Source: CAZMVU01 sp964569295
GTDB taxonomy: Bacteria; Hydrogenedentota; Hydrogenedentia; Hydrogenedentales; JAGMZX01
Assembly: GCA_964569295.1 (NCBI GenBank)
Contig: CAZMVU010000032.1
Location: 1 to 32,024, forward strand
Direction of reading: 5' to 3'
Length of the DNA: 32,024 nucleotides
Every line of letters starts with the position of its first letter. Position 1 is the first letter of the stretch. Made by a program: the position numbers and the translations under genes. The notes beneath the pieces were generated by a model that searched no databases, was not told the DNA's origin, and worked only from the letters and a program-made list of their open reading frames with translations. Shown piece by piece: positions 23,337 to 32,024 of the stretch.

Positions 23337-26300
23337 TTACTCCGCCGCCTCCTGTTCCCTGGGTTCTGCATTGAGGTGCATCCGCACCGGAGCACGGCGG
23401 TGCAGGGTGATGGGCCCGAAGATGCCGGACTTGCTGTGGCCTTTGAAAACGTGCTTGCTCGGGTGACCCACGTCAAAGTGGGGGCCAAGGGTGTTGTAGA
23501 CGGTAATGCTGAGCGTGTTCTCGCCGGTCTCGAGCACGCCGGTCACATCAAACCGGTAGGGGTGCCAGATGCGCGTACCGCACGGTTCTCCATTCACTTC
23601 CACCTCCGCGGTCCCGCGCACACGCCCGAGGTCGAGCGTCCACTGGACGCCGCCGGTGGCGTGTACATAGAAGGATTTCTCATACACCATGCCCCCGCTG
23701 TAATGCGGCAGGCCGAGATCGTCCCATGAACCGAGCGTGATGCGCCCCGGGCCCATGTCGTAGGTGATGGGTTCGCGCAGCGCCGCACCCGCCTCGAAAC
23801 CGGGGACGGACTCGACCCGCAATACCGCGATGCGCCGGGTGGCATCGGGCTCGAGCAACGCCGCCACGTGGCCATGGGCACGTTCGCGCAGTGGATACTC
23901 CCGGCCATTCACCCACAGACGCGCCTCGGCGCCCGCAGCCAACGGCAGGACAATTCCCGTCGCGCCGGGTGGCAGACGGAACCGATACCAACCGGCGCTC
24001 GGGGTGTCGACACTGCGCGCGTATACGAGTTGGTCCAACGGGTCGGGCGGCGATTCCTGGTCAGCGAGCCAGCCGCCCTTGGGCAGCGGGTGTGGGCGCG
24101 TCCACAGGCGCAGCATGGCCGGGTCCCCCATATAGCCGCGGGCCGGCCCAAAAAGAACCTTCACCGGCGTGGGTTCGGCATCGGGCTGGCCAACGGGTAC
24201 ACAATGCCACTTCGGCCCGCTCATGAACGGAATGCGCGTGCCGTCCGCCAGCGTGACCAACCCGTCGGCGAAAAAGCCTGTCGGCTGTCCGGCATCACGC
24301 GCGACAACTTCGATCCGGTTGTCCCCCGGCTTCAAATGCTCCGCGATGCTGTACTGTTCCGCACGGCTCATGAAGTAGGCGTCGAAGTTGCCCTGATCGG
24401 CAATGCGTGTGCCGTTGACAGCAATCTGGTGCAGGTCGCCCAATGCCGCCACGAATTGCGCATCGGCAATCTCCGCCTCTTCCGGCAGCGTGAGCGTGTA
24501 AAGGAAGCGGGTGCGCTCACCCGGCGGGGATGTGCGGCTCCAGATCCACTCGGGTGTCTGCGCCTGGGCATCCGGCTCGAGGAACTGGTAGAAGAGGCGC
24601 AGGCGCCCGTTCGAGGGGCGCGCCGCGACCAGGGTGAGCGTGTTAGGACCCGGTTGCAGCGTGGTTGTGCCTTCTTGTGTGCGGCCGGTGGGGCTTCCTT
24701 GCAAGTCCACGGCGGCGCCGTTAAGAAACACCCGCTTATGGGCGACACCGCCCACGCGCAGCAACACATCGAGTGGTTCGCCGGCAGCCTCCTCCGGCAG
24801 GATAACCGTCGCACGCACCAGATAAGGCGCATTGGCTTTCACCTCACCAAGATCGATAAACGACTCCGGAATCCGCCCCTTGCCGCCCAAGGCGCTCGAA
24901 AACACGGGATCCTCGTCGATGCCGAGACGCAGCGAATATACCACCGGTTTCCAGGCGGCTTCGTCCGTTGCCGGCGGCGCCTCCAGCGCGGTCACATCCT
25001 TGCCCTCCGGCAACGCGATCGGGCCGGTGTAGGCCGCACGCGGGCCGTAGGATGCGATCACAGTCTCCCAGTCCTCCGCCTCGAAATCCGGCGTGTGCCA
25101 GTTCGAGGTGTCGGCATCGGCCGTTTCCGGCTGATACGCGAAGGCGCGGGTTTCCACCGGGATCGGCCCGTCCGAAGGCGGCCACGCGAAGCTGCCGTCC
25201 CTGTTCTCCATGGTCGGTTCAAGGCGGCAGTCAAAGACCCCGCCGATCGTAAGGTCGATAGCCGTATGCGCGGGCGTGCTGCCTTCGAACACGGCGTCTT
25301 CAAAGGCGACACGGGCGTGGTAGTTTGCCGGCGGCTCGTCCGGCGTGATTCGCGGCATGCCGACGAGCGAAAGCGTATCCCCATCACGGCTGAGCGACTG
25401 CACCGCCATGTTTGAGGCGACAGTTTGCGGCAGACCTTCCGCAGCGGGTTTGAGCGCAAGGAGCGGCGCGGGGGTGTCGGCGAGGTTCACGGCGACGCGC
25501 GTTTCATTGCCCCGGCGTTCGAAGTTACGCACCGTGCGTATTTCGCCGGTGAGCGCATCCCATACTTCCGGGAGGCCGTCACCGGGGAAGGTCACATGCA
25601 GCCAGTCGCCCTGTGCCGCGCCGGTCTTCCACAAATCCCGCTCATTGATATTCCAACGCGCGCCGCTGTCGGCTTTTGTTTCCGTGTCGGAGAGCACGAA
25701 GAAGAAGTCGCGATCGCCGATGCGCCGGTGCAGGGTGGGCTTGCCTTCCGCAATCACCGGCGGTACCGCGTCGGCAATGGCCGCCACCGCCGCACCCGCA
25801 TTGTCTACGTGTGCCGCAGCCTGCACCAGTTTGTCACGGGTGGCCTGCCAGTCGGCGGCGCGTGTGCGGTCAGCCGGGCGTTCCGGCGGTGTCCCCGCCA
25901 CGATGAGTTGTCCGCCGGCCTCGGCGAATGCGGCGAGTTGCACGGCTGTATCGCTCTTGAGCACTCGGGCGCCTGGCAACACGAGGACATCGAGCGCCAC
26001 ATCGCCCATGGCAAGCGTGCCGCCTTCGCGTGCGCCGTTTATGATCGAGTCCTCATCGACGGTGATGTAGTCGATAGCGCGCCGGTCGAGTGCTTCCTGT
26101 ATCTGCCAGTAGCGGCGCTGTGCGGCTTGTGCCTGTGCGCGGTGTGGGCCATGGCCGGTGTAGGCGTGTACAGTCGAGGCCGGATGCACAATACCGGTCC
26201 GCACGACATGTTTCCCTTCCGAGAGCACGGCGCACAGCCGCGCCACATAGTCCGCCAGGGTCTGGTGGTGGTGGAAATAGGGCTGCCGCCAGCCGGTGTC

Positions 26301-28112
26301 GGGCGGGGCCCACTCGTAGTACGATCCGTGGGTCGAGTAATAGATGGCGTGCGGGTTGTAGAGCGTCGCTCCACCCGCAAGCCAGGGGTGCAGCAACACG
26401 GCGATTTCTTCCATGGTCTGGCCCCAGCCACTCGAATGGAAGGCCTCCATCCATACGCGCGGCCGCTGATAAAGGTCGGCGATGGACTGATGCGGCTTCA
26501 CGTTGCCGTCCATGTCCTGGCCAGGCACGCTGTAGTGGCGCATGGTCTTGAAGTAGTCGACGTAATATCGCTCGCCGCGCAACGGGTCCGCGTCGCGCAC
26601 GGTCTGGTCGTAGCCGCAGAGCATGCCATGGGCCTCATGCCATGCGTACAGCGGAATGAAGAAGGCCTCCTCGGCCAATGCCGCCGCCGCGTCGTTCGCG
26701 TCGCATCGCACCTGGATGGTGTCCGGCCCTTCCGGATTGCCGAAGCGATCGCGCACATCGTCATGCAACGCCGGAAGCACATCAATAAATTTGTAGCCCA
26801 TGCGCTCCTCGAAAGCCGCGGGCATCTGCGCGGAGAAGCGCGGCACCGCCGGGAATTCGTCCTGGAACGATCCCGCAATGACCGTGCCCAGCGCCTCCGG
26901 GAACCGCCGTGCAATCTCCCCGTGTACGATGTCAAGCAGCGCCGTGCACGCCTCGGCGTTGTGGTAATCGAACCCGCCCGGTGTCGTGTAATACAGCATC
27001 ACCCGGTGCGCGCCCGCAGGCACTTCCACCTCGATCGCACCGTCTGCCAGTTCTCCGGACACATTGCGCACCTGCTCGATGGGCGTCCCCAACCCCTGCG
27101 CCATGGCCGTTTCAAGGCCGGCGGCTTCTTGCCAGGGGGCGGTGGGCGCGGCACCCAGCGATGCCGAGGCATACCATTCGGTGTCCTCGAAACCCGCGCG
27201 CAGCCAGGCATCGTCCCCGCCATGCTGCTCCGCCACCCGGAAATCGGCATCGCTCACCAGGAGCGGGGCACCATCGCGGAACAGTTCGACGGCCAGGCCG
27301 CCCGGACCGCCGAGATTCACCGCCTCGACCGCGATGACATTCTCGCCCACGGTAAGTAGCGGGGCGATTTCATAGCGCTCGGCCTGTCGCCAGCCGGATT
27401 CCTCGTACACCGATTCCTCGCCCACAAGCTCGCCATTTACATACAGCTTGTAGCCGTTGTCACAGGTGATGTTCACATGCGCCGATTCCGGTTGCGCGAG
27501 CAAATGGAATGGCCGGCGGAAGTAATAGGTGGCTTCCTCCTCCGGTGCATCCGGCATCCAGATCCAGCGCACCGCCGTTTCGGTTTCCTGTTCCACGTGG
27601 CGCGCAGTGAACGCCGCCAGCGCCGTGCCCGCGGGCGGCGTTTCAAGGCGCACCGTCGTGGGGCCGGTGACATCCTCCACGACACGATCGAGCGCTACCC
27701 CGCGGAATGACGGATTGTCGCGCACGAGCCGCGCCTGCAGCCCCGCCCCGGAAAAGCCTAACTGGTCATAAAACCACAGCTTCATAGCGAGCTCGTCGGC
27801 CGTATCCACTGTGTGCGCAAACAGCTCCCACCATTCATCCGAGAGAAACGGTGGCTCATCAGGCGCGCTGCCGTAGAGGGGTCCGGAAGGGGCCAGATTC
27901 AGGATAATGGCATTGTAAATGCCGCCGTCGCGCATCTTCTTCATTTGCTCCGTGATGCCCGCCCGCGTGATCGGATCGCCGCTCCACCACCAGATGGGCA
28001 CGGGCGAATACGCCGGTTCCGCCTGATCGAAGCGCGCGGCCATGCCGTCCGCTACCGCCGCCGTTCCTGCGAGCATCATCACCAATGTCAAGATAATCAG
28101 CGCTTTGCGCAT
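23337..28112 (-). CDS. large secreted GH106-like glycosidase (alpha-L-rhamnosidase family)
   Basis: 1591 residues. The signal peptide MRKALIILTLVMMLAGTAAVA points to export. The barrel opens with VPIWWWSGDPITRAGITEQMKKMRDGGIYN (from about residue 38), diagnostic of GH106-like proteins. Candidate acids lie in SFQDEFP (about 417-418) and WMEAFHSSGWGQ; which are catalytic was not established. LADYVARLCAVLSEGKHVVRTGIVHP continues the family pattern, then a Rossmann-like DITVDEDSI/LVLPGARVL region. Several jelly-roll modules follow or are inserted, including one after residue ~140 (VNITCDNGYKLYVNGELVG) and a C-terminal one (EVEVNGEPCGTRIWHPYRFDV). At about 1.5 times the usual GH106 length it is a multi-module enzyme. 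ATG 28112 follows AAGGAGAT. Activity on rhamnosides is likely by family, substrate unknown. OsmC lies 36 bases upstream. Confidence 0.85.
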   Translation of the reverse strand: MRKALIILTLVMMLAGTAAVADGMAARFDQAEPAYSPVPIWWWSGDPITRAGITEQMKKMRDGGIYNAIILNLAPSGPLYGSAPDEPPFLSDEWWELFAHTVDTADELAMKLWFYDQLGFSGAGLQARLVRDNPSFRGVALDRVVEDVTGPTTVRLETPPAGTALAAFTARHVEQETETAVRWIWMPDAPEEEATYYFRRPFHLLAQPESAHVNITCDNGYKLYVNGELVGEESVYEESGWRQAERYEIAPLLTVGENVIAVEAVNLGGPGGLAVELFRDGAPLLVSDADFRVAEQHGGDDAWLRAGFEDTEWYASASLGAAPTAPWQEAAGLETAMAQGLGTPIEQVRNVSGELADGAIEVEVPAGAHRVMLYYTTPGGFDYHNAEACTALLDIVHGEIARRFPEALGTVIAGSFQDEFPAVPRFSAQMPAAFEERMGYKFIDVLPALHDDVRDRFGNPEGPDTIQVRCDANDAAAALAEEAFFIPLYAWHEAHGMLCGYDQTVRDADPLRGERYYVDYFKTMRHYSVPGQDMDGNVKPHQSIADLYQRPRVWMEAFHSSGWGQTMEEIAVLLHPWLAGGATLYNPHAIYYSTHGSYYEWAPPDTGWRQPYFHHHQTLADYVARLCAVLSEGKHVVRTGIVHPASTVHAYTGHGPHRAQAQAAQRRYWQIQEALDRRAIDYITVDEDSIINGAREGGTLAMGDVALDVLVLPGARVLKSDTAVQLAAFAEAGGQLIVAGTPPERPADRTRAADWQATRDKLVQAAAHVDNAGAAVAAIADAVPPVIAEGKPTLHRRIGDRDFFFVLSDTETKADSGARWNINERDLWKTGAAQGDWLHVTFPGDGLPEVWDALTGEIRTVRNFERRGNETRVAVNLADTPAPLLALKPAAEGLPQTVASNMAVQSLSRDGDTLSLVGMPRITPDEPPANYHARVAFEDAVFEGSTPAHTAIDLTIGGVFDCRLEPTMENRDGSFAWPPSDGPIPVETRAFAYQPETADADTSNWHTPDFEAEDWETVIASYGPRAAYTGPIALPEGKDVTALEAPPATDEAAWKPVVYSLRLGIDEDPVFSSALGGKGRIPESFIDLGEVKANAPYLVRATVILPEEAAGEPLDVLLRVGGVAHKRVFLNGAAVDLQGSPTGRTQEGTTTLQPGPNTLTLVAARPSNGRLRLFYQFLEPDAQAQTPEWIWSRTSPPGERTRFLYTLTLPEEAEIADAQFVAALGDLHQIAVNGTRIADQGNFDAYFMSRAEQYSIAEHLKPGDNRIEVVARDAGQPTGFFADGLVTLADGTRIPFMSGPKWHCVPVGQPDAEPTPVKVLFGPARGYMGDPAMLRLWTRPHPLPKGGWLADQESPPDPLDQLVYARSVDTPSAGWYRFRLPPGATGIVLPLAAGAEARLWVNGREYPLRERAHGHVAALLEPDATRRIAVLRVESVPGFEAGAALREPITYDMGPGRITLGSWDDLGLPHYSGGMVYEKSFYVHATGGVQWTLDLGRVRGTAEVEVNGEPCGTRIWHPYRFDVTGVLETGENTLSITVYNTLGPHFDVGHPSKHVFKGHSKSGIFGPITLHRRAPVRMHLNAEPREQEAAE

Positions 28113-28148
28113 TTGGGCAAATCTCCTTACGTTGAATCGTCGCGCCAC

Positions 28149-28574
28149 TCAGGCTGTCTCCGGGTATTCGAAGGTTACCCGCACTTCCACATCCGGGTGC
28201 AGGCTGCGTTTCACGGGGCATGCCATAGCCCCGTTCTCGAGACGCTTGCGTTCGGCCGCATCGAGCCGCGCACCCGCCGGCAACACAATCGCGGCCGTCA
28301 GCGACCCGATGTGCCGCACCGGTTCGGACACCATCGCTTTTGTCACACGCACCCGCGCGCCCCGAATGTCGAGGCCGCGGCGTTGCGCCACCTTGCCCAT
28401 AATCGTCAGCAGGCAACTACCCAGTGCCGTGGCCACGAGATCCGTGGGCGAGAACGCGCTGCCCATGCCGCCATTGTCCACCGGGGCATCGGTAACAAGC
28501 TTCGACTGTGACGGGCCGTGTGTGGCCCGGCACTGCAAATCCCCCCTATACGCAACATCGATGATAACGCTCAT
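28149..28574 (-). CDS. OsmC/Ohr-family peroxidase-like protein
   Basis: 141-residue cytosolic protein of the OsmC superfamily, thiol peroxidases that reduce organic hydroperoxides. The first conserved cysteine lies in FSPTDLVATALGSCLLTIMGKVAQRRGLDI and the second in the C-terminal ENGAMACPVKRSL; both are in the expected places. Sequence between them (EPVRHIGSLTAAIVLPAG) fits the YhfA/OsmC-like branch rather than Ohr. ATG 28574 follows GGGGAG at 6 bases. It is the first gene of a minus-strand pair with the GH106-like enzyme (36-base gap) and is divergent from the kinase gene; the functional link to the glycosidase is not obvious. Confidence 0.92.
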   Translation of the reverse strand: MSVIIDVAYRGDLQCRATHGPSQSKLVTDAPVDNGGMGSAFSPTDLVATALGSCLLTIMGKVAQRRGLDIRGARVRVTKAMVSEPVRHIGSLTAAIVLPAGARLDAAERKRLENGAMACPVKRSLHPDVEVRVTFEYPETA

Positions 28575-28792
28575 AGCGGCTCCCCGCGGTTCGAATGGAC
28601 ACCCCACTGCGGCTATGTCCGGTAACTGCGCGCACGCAAATCTTCCGGCAAGTGTAGAGGACACATCCGATGAAGGCAAGGATTCGCCGCCCCATAAACA
28701 AACGCCGAACACAGCGGGCAAAAAGATCGTTTTTGTGCATAAACTATGATAAGCTTGGACTGGGTGGACAATACAGGGACGAAGGGGACAAC

Positions 28793-31700
28793 ATGAACAG
28801 TGACGTTCACCAAGAGTCACACGGAGCCTGGCTCGACAAAGCACAACGTGAAGCCTTGGAATTTGCCGGTATCGGGGTGTATCGCTTCACTTTCGACGGC
28901 GTACTTGTATTTCTCGATTCCGGGGCCATGCGCATTTTCGATTTGGCCGAACGGTTCAGCACCCCCGAGGCCATAGCCGGCCGGCGGCTTGCAGACCTCA
29001 TCGAATACACCGAACCCGTGGGCAATACGCGCACCGAAGTGCGGCGCCTCAAGTCCTTGCGTGACCGGCCCTGGTCTTTTCGCACGCACAAGGGTAAGGT
29101 AAAGTATGTCTTGGAAGACGCGTACCTGGTGATCGATCCACGCACGGACGAGGAAAGCGTGCAAGTAGTCATGCGCGACGTCACCGCTCAACGCCGCATG
29201 GAAGACGCGTTGCGCGTAAGTGAACAGCGCTACCGCGAGACACTGGAAAACATGCAGCTTGCCGCCGTGCAGTTGGACATCGCCGGGCGCGTGACCTACT
29301 GCAACAAGTACCTCCTTGGCGTGACAGGCTATACCTGGTCCGAAGTCATGGGGGGCGCGTGGATTGACCTGTTCCTGCCACCGGAATGGCGCGATACCAT
29401 TCAAGGCACCTTTTTCAGGGGAGAGGTAGGTGAGGCACACCTGACCACCCACTACGAAAACCCGATCCTCACGCGCAATGGAGAACTGCGCCACTTCCTC
29501 TGGAGCAATACCCTGGTGCGTAACTCCCACGGGGTGCCGGCCGGCTACACGGCCATTGGCCAGGACATCACAGTGCGGCGCATGGCGGAGGAGGCCCTGC
29601 GCGAGAGCGAGGAAAAATACCGCACCCTCGTCGAGATGTTTCCCTTCTGTGTGGCCATTTTCCAAAACGGACAAACCGTCTTCGTCAACAAGACCAGCCG
29701 CTCCATGCTCGGCCTCAATTCGCTCGACGACGTGGTCGGGAAGGACAGCCTGCAAATGATCGCCCCCGAGGAACGCGATCGCCTCGAAACCTTCACCCGC
29801 CGCCGCCTTGAAGGCGATCCCACCGTGCCCTACCACTACGAAACGCGCATGCGGCGTATGAGCGGTGAGACTTTCCCCGCTGAGGTTTATGTGCGCCCCA
29901 TTACCTACCGCGGGGCGCCGGCGGTGCAGGTGCTCGCCCTCGATATTACCGAGCGCATCGAGGCCGAGGCCGCGGTGCGCGAAAGCGAGTGCAAATACCG
30001 CAATGTGCTCGAAAGCATGCACGAAGGCTATTACGAAGTAAACCTCGAGGGCAGAATAACCTTCTTCAATCGCGCTTTGTGCCATTTGCTTGGCTATACG
30101 CCCGAGGAAATGCTTGGACTCTCCTACACCGCGCTCTACGCCGATGAGACCGCTGCACAACATGCCTACGACGCCTACGAGAAGGCCTACCGCGCCGGCG
30201 CGGATGCGCAGCTCTTTGACTGGGAGATGTACCGTAAAGATGGCAGCAAGGCCATCTTCGAGGTATCGATCAGCCTGATGCGCAACGGTGACGGCGCGGC
30301 CCCCACCGGGTTCTGTGGCATGCTGCGCGACGTAACCGAACGTACGTACGCCGAGGATGCACTGCGCGAGGCCGAAGCCCGCTACCGGGAACTGTTCGAG
30401 AACGCCAACGACATCGTGTACACCCATGACCTCGAGGGGAACTTCACCTCGTTGAACAAGGTGGGCGAACAGATAAGCGGGTACACCCGCGACCAAGCAA
30501 TGCAACTCAATGTCGAGGATGTCATCGCTCCGGAATATCAAGAGCGTGTGCAAAAGATGCGCCTGAAGAAACACGAAGCTCAAGAAACAACCCGCTATGA
30601 AGCGGCCGTGCTGACCAAGCAAGGCGCCCGATTACCCGTCGAGATAAGCACACGCCTCATCTACAAGGACGGCAAACCCATCGGCGTACAGGGAATCGCA
30701 CGGGACATTACCGAGCGCAAGCACGCCGAAGCCGAGCAGCAGCGCCTCAAGGCGCAGATTCAGCACACACAAAAGCTCGAGAGCCTGGGCGTGCTTGCCG
30801 GCGGTATCGCCCATGACTTCAACAACCTGCTCGTGGGTGTGCTGGGCAATGCCGGCCTTGCGCTTGAACGGCTTCCGGAAGACACACCGGCCCACACCTA
30901 TGTGCAGAAGATCGGGACCGCCGCGCAGCGCGCCGCCGATCTCACCAACCAAATGCTCGCCTATGCCGGTAAGGGCGCCATCGTGCCGCGGCCGCTCGAT
31001 CTATCGAAACTCGCCCGCGAGATGGGCGAACTCCTGAGCGCTTCTGTCGCGAAGAATGCCGAACTCGTGTTCGAATGCGCCGGAGACCTCCCCCCCATCG
31101 AGGGCGACGACCCCCAACTGCACCAGGTTATCCTCAACCTCGTGATCAACGCCTCGGAGGCCATCGGCGACAAACCCGGCACGGTCACCGTGCGCACCTA
31201 TGCCCAGTATCTGGATGGCGGCTTCGGCCAGGAGGCCTATCTCGACGAGCACCTGCCGCCGGGCGACTACGTCTGCCTCGAGGTGCGCGACACCGGCTGT
31301 GGTATGGATGCGGAAACCCAGAGCCGTATCTTCGATCCGTTTTTCTCGACCAAATTCACCGGCCGCGGCCTGGGCCTGGCGTCGGCGCTCGGCATCGTGC
31401 GCGGACATGGCGGTGCCGTAGCCCTAGAAAGCGCCCCCGGACAAGGTACCGCCTTCCGCGTGTACTTCCCAGCAAAAGGTGTGCGTAAACCTCTGCACGG
31501 CGGGGAAGTCTCCCCCACATCCGCCGATGACCTGCGTACCTGGCGCACTTCAGGCACGGTTCTCGTGGTCGATGACGAAGAGACCGTGTGCGCGGTCGCC
31601 CAAGAGACCCTTCATACCATCGGCTTCGAAACGGTCACCGCCCCTGACGGGCGCCAGGGGCTCGATTTGTTCCTGCGCGAGCCGGGTCGCTACACCGCGG

Positions 31701-31924
31701 TTATCATGGACCTCATGATGCCCGTCATGAACGGCGCCGAGGCCATACGCGAGATACGCCGCATCCGCCCGAATATGCCCATTGTGCTGTCAAGCGGGTA
31801 TACCAAAGAAGACGCCGCCGGCCAAGTGCCCGAAACACCCCGAATCGCCTTTGTCCACAAGCCCTACGCGCCCAGCGACCTCGCGAGGGCACTGCGCAGC
31901 CTGTTGGAGCCCGGGCACGCGTAG
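28793..31924 (+). CDS. hybrid sensor histidine kinase with five PAS domains and a C-terminal receiver
   Basis: 1043 residues with no membrane segment, so a cytosolic sensor. Five PAS domains run at about residues 25-135, 145-258, 270-383, 395-513 and 527-640; four of the five junctions have the PAC-like 'DIT/DVT-R---AE-ALRESE' linker. The dimerisation/phosphotransfer domain has LAGGIAHDFNNLL with phospho-accepting His674. The ATPase domain has NLVINASEAIG (N box), DTGCGMD, FDPFFSTKFTGRGLGLA and GQGTAFRVYFP. The receiver has Asp927-Asp928, Asp973 (MDLMMP) and Lys1023 (HKPYAP), so it is chemically complete. ATG 28793 follows GAAGGGG. The gene stands alone, divergent from osmC, without an adjacent regulator; phosphate may be passed to an unlinked histidine phosphotransferase. 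The signal is unknown. Confidence 0.96.
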   Translation: MNSDVHQESHGAWLDKAQREALEFAGIGVYRFTFDGVLVFLDSGAMRIFDLAERFSTPEAIAGRRLADLIEYTEPVGNTRTEVRRLKSLRDRPWSFRTHKGKVKYVLEDAYLVIDPRTDEESVQVVMRDVTAQRRMEDALRVSEQRYRETLENMQLAAVQLDIAGRVTYCNKYLLGVTGYTWSEVMGGAWIDLFLPPEWRDTIQGTFFRGEVGEAHLTTHYENPILTRNGELRHFLWSNTLVRNSHGVPAGYTAIGQDITVRRMAEEALRESEEKYRTLVEMFPFCVAIFQNGQTVFVNKTSRSMLGLNSLDDVVGKDSLQMIAPEERDRLETFTRRRLEGDPTVPYHYETRMRRMSGETFPAEVYVRPITYRGAPAVQVLALDITERIEAEAAVRESECKYRNVLESMHEGYYEVNLEGRITFFNRALCHLLGYTPEEMLGLSYTALYADETAAQHAYDAYEKAYRAGADAQLFDWEMYRKDGSKAIFEVSISLMRNGDGAAPTGFCGMLRDVTERTYAEDALREAEARYRELFENANDIVYTHDLEGNFTSLNKVGEQISGYTRDQAMQLNVEDVIAPEYQERVQKMRLKKHEAQETTRYEAAVLTKQGARLPVEISTRLIYKDGKPIGVQGIARDITERKHAEAEQQRLKAQIQHTQKLESLGVLAGGIAHDFNNLLVGVLGNAGLALERLPEDTPAHTYVQKIGTAAQRAADLTNQMLAYAGKGAIVPRPLDLSKLAREMGELLSASVAKNAELVFECAGDLPPIEGDDPQLHQVILNLVINASEAIGDKPGTVTVRTYAQYLDGGFGQEAYLDEHLPPGDYVCLEVRDTGCGMDAETQSRIFDPFFSTKFTGRGLGLASALGIVRGHGGAVALESAPGQGTAFRVYFPAKGVRKPLHGGEVSPTSADDLRTWRTSGTVLVVDDEETVCAVAQETLHTIGFETVTAPDGRQGLDLFLREPGRYTAVIMDLMMPVMNGAEAIREIRRIRPNMPIVLSSGYTKEDAAGQVPETPRIAFVHKPYAPSDLARALRSLLEPGHA

Positions 31925-31975
31925 TGACCTGGGCCTGCAGCCCATAAGCGTTAACTTAGTGCCTTAGGTACCAAC

Positions 31976-31990
31976 GCGGGCGTTGCCCGC
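31976..31990. other. short inverted repeat after the kinase gene
   Basis: gcgggc (31976-31981), gtt, gcccgc (31985-31990) form a 6-bp stem 51 bases after the kinase stop. No T-run follows, so it is a poor terminator. The last 100 bases of the window show no gene. Confidence 0.3.
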
Positions 31991-32024
31991 AACCCAAGGA
32001 TCGAAAGGCGTGTTCCCCGGTTGT

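Noticed and set aside
25425..27359. 644-codon plus-strand open frame opposite the GH106-like gene
   Set aside because: Antisense to a well-supported gene, His/Arg-rich composition, no recognisable domain.
28722..28750. Sigma-70 promoter (TATGAT at 28745) for the kinase gene
   Set aside because: No acceptable -35 hexamer at 16-18 bases upstream.
28817..30622. 601-codon minus-strand open frame opposite the kinase
   Set aside because: Antisense shadow of clear PAS domains; no motif of its own.

Overview
The window looks like bacterial chromosome from a high-GC, Gram-negative-type lineage. I infer an uncultured member of the PVC-related / Candidatus Hydrogenedentota kind. The basis is the giant secreted protein at 13280-16906: long Glu-Gly (EGEGEG) linkers and a duplicated C-terminal motif LTELLRVIQFFNSGG that I associate with that group, together with sulfatases, a GH106-type rhamnosidase, a TMTC-like TPR protein and five-PAS hybrid kinases. 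It is a draft assembly: a 100-base N gap (2479-2578) sits inside a repeat array.

Layout. 1-282: a 24-bp tandem array and a perfect inverted repeat. 283-2195 (+): a bile-acid:Na+ symporter family protein and a short-chain dehydrogenase. 2196-2710: repeat array with the assembly gap. 2711-6888 (+): a bitopic membrane protein and a GT-C/TMTC-like TPR membrane protein, probably one operon. 6901-7979 (-): an Sfp-type phosphopantetheinyl transferase whose start overlaps the stop of a truncated glycoside hydrolase remnant. 8326-8724 (+): a receiver-like protein without the phosphorylation residues. 8728-12254 (-): a Tat-exported sulfatase, a metallophosphoesterase and a stand-alone minimal flagellin with its own terminator. 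12255-13279: about 1 kb with no credible gene but one diverged repeat copy. 13280-16906 (+): the 1208-residue surface protein, closed by a strong terminator. 17129-20563 (-): a tightly overlapping nucleotide-sugar operon (UDP-glucuronate-4-epimerase-like, gmd, rmd, HldE-C/RfaE2-like nucleotidyltransferase). 20784-23090 (-): an MsmK/UgpC-type ABC ATPase followed by galactokinase, with a plausible sigma-70 promoter. 23337-28574 (-): OsmC-family protein followed by a 1591-residue GH106-like glycosidase. 28793-31924 (+): a cytosolic five-PAS hybrid histidine kinase.

How it fits together. The common theme is carbohydrate. One operon makes GDP-D-rhamnose and probably other activated sugars for surface glycans. 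Another imports and phosphorylates sugars. A large secreted glycosidase, a sulfatase and a dead agarase-like remnant point to breakdown of sulfated or rhamnose-containing polysaccharides. The TMTC-like protein could attach sugar to secreted proteins. No rRNA, tRNA, CRISPR array, transposase or phage gene was recognised. The most unusual content is the surface protein architecture and an intergenic repeat family that occurs as a 24-bp tandem array, as a ~59-bp unit and as a single 18-bp core that supplies a gene's stop codon.
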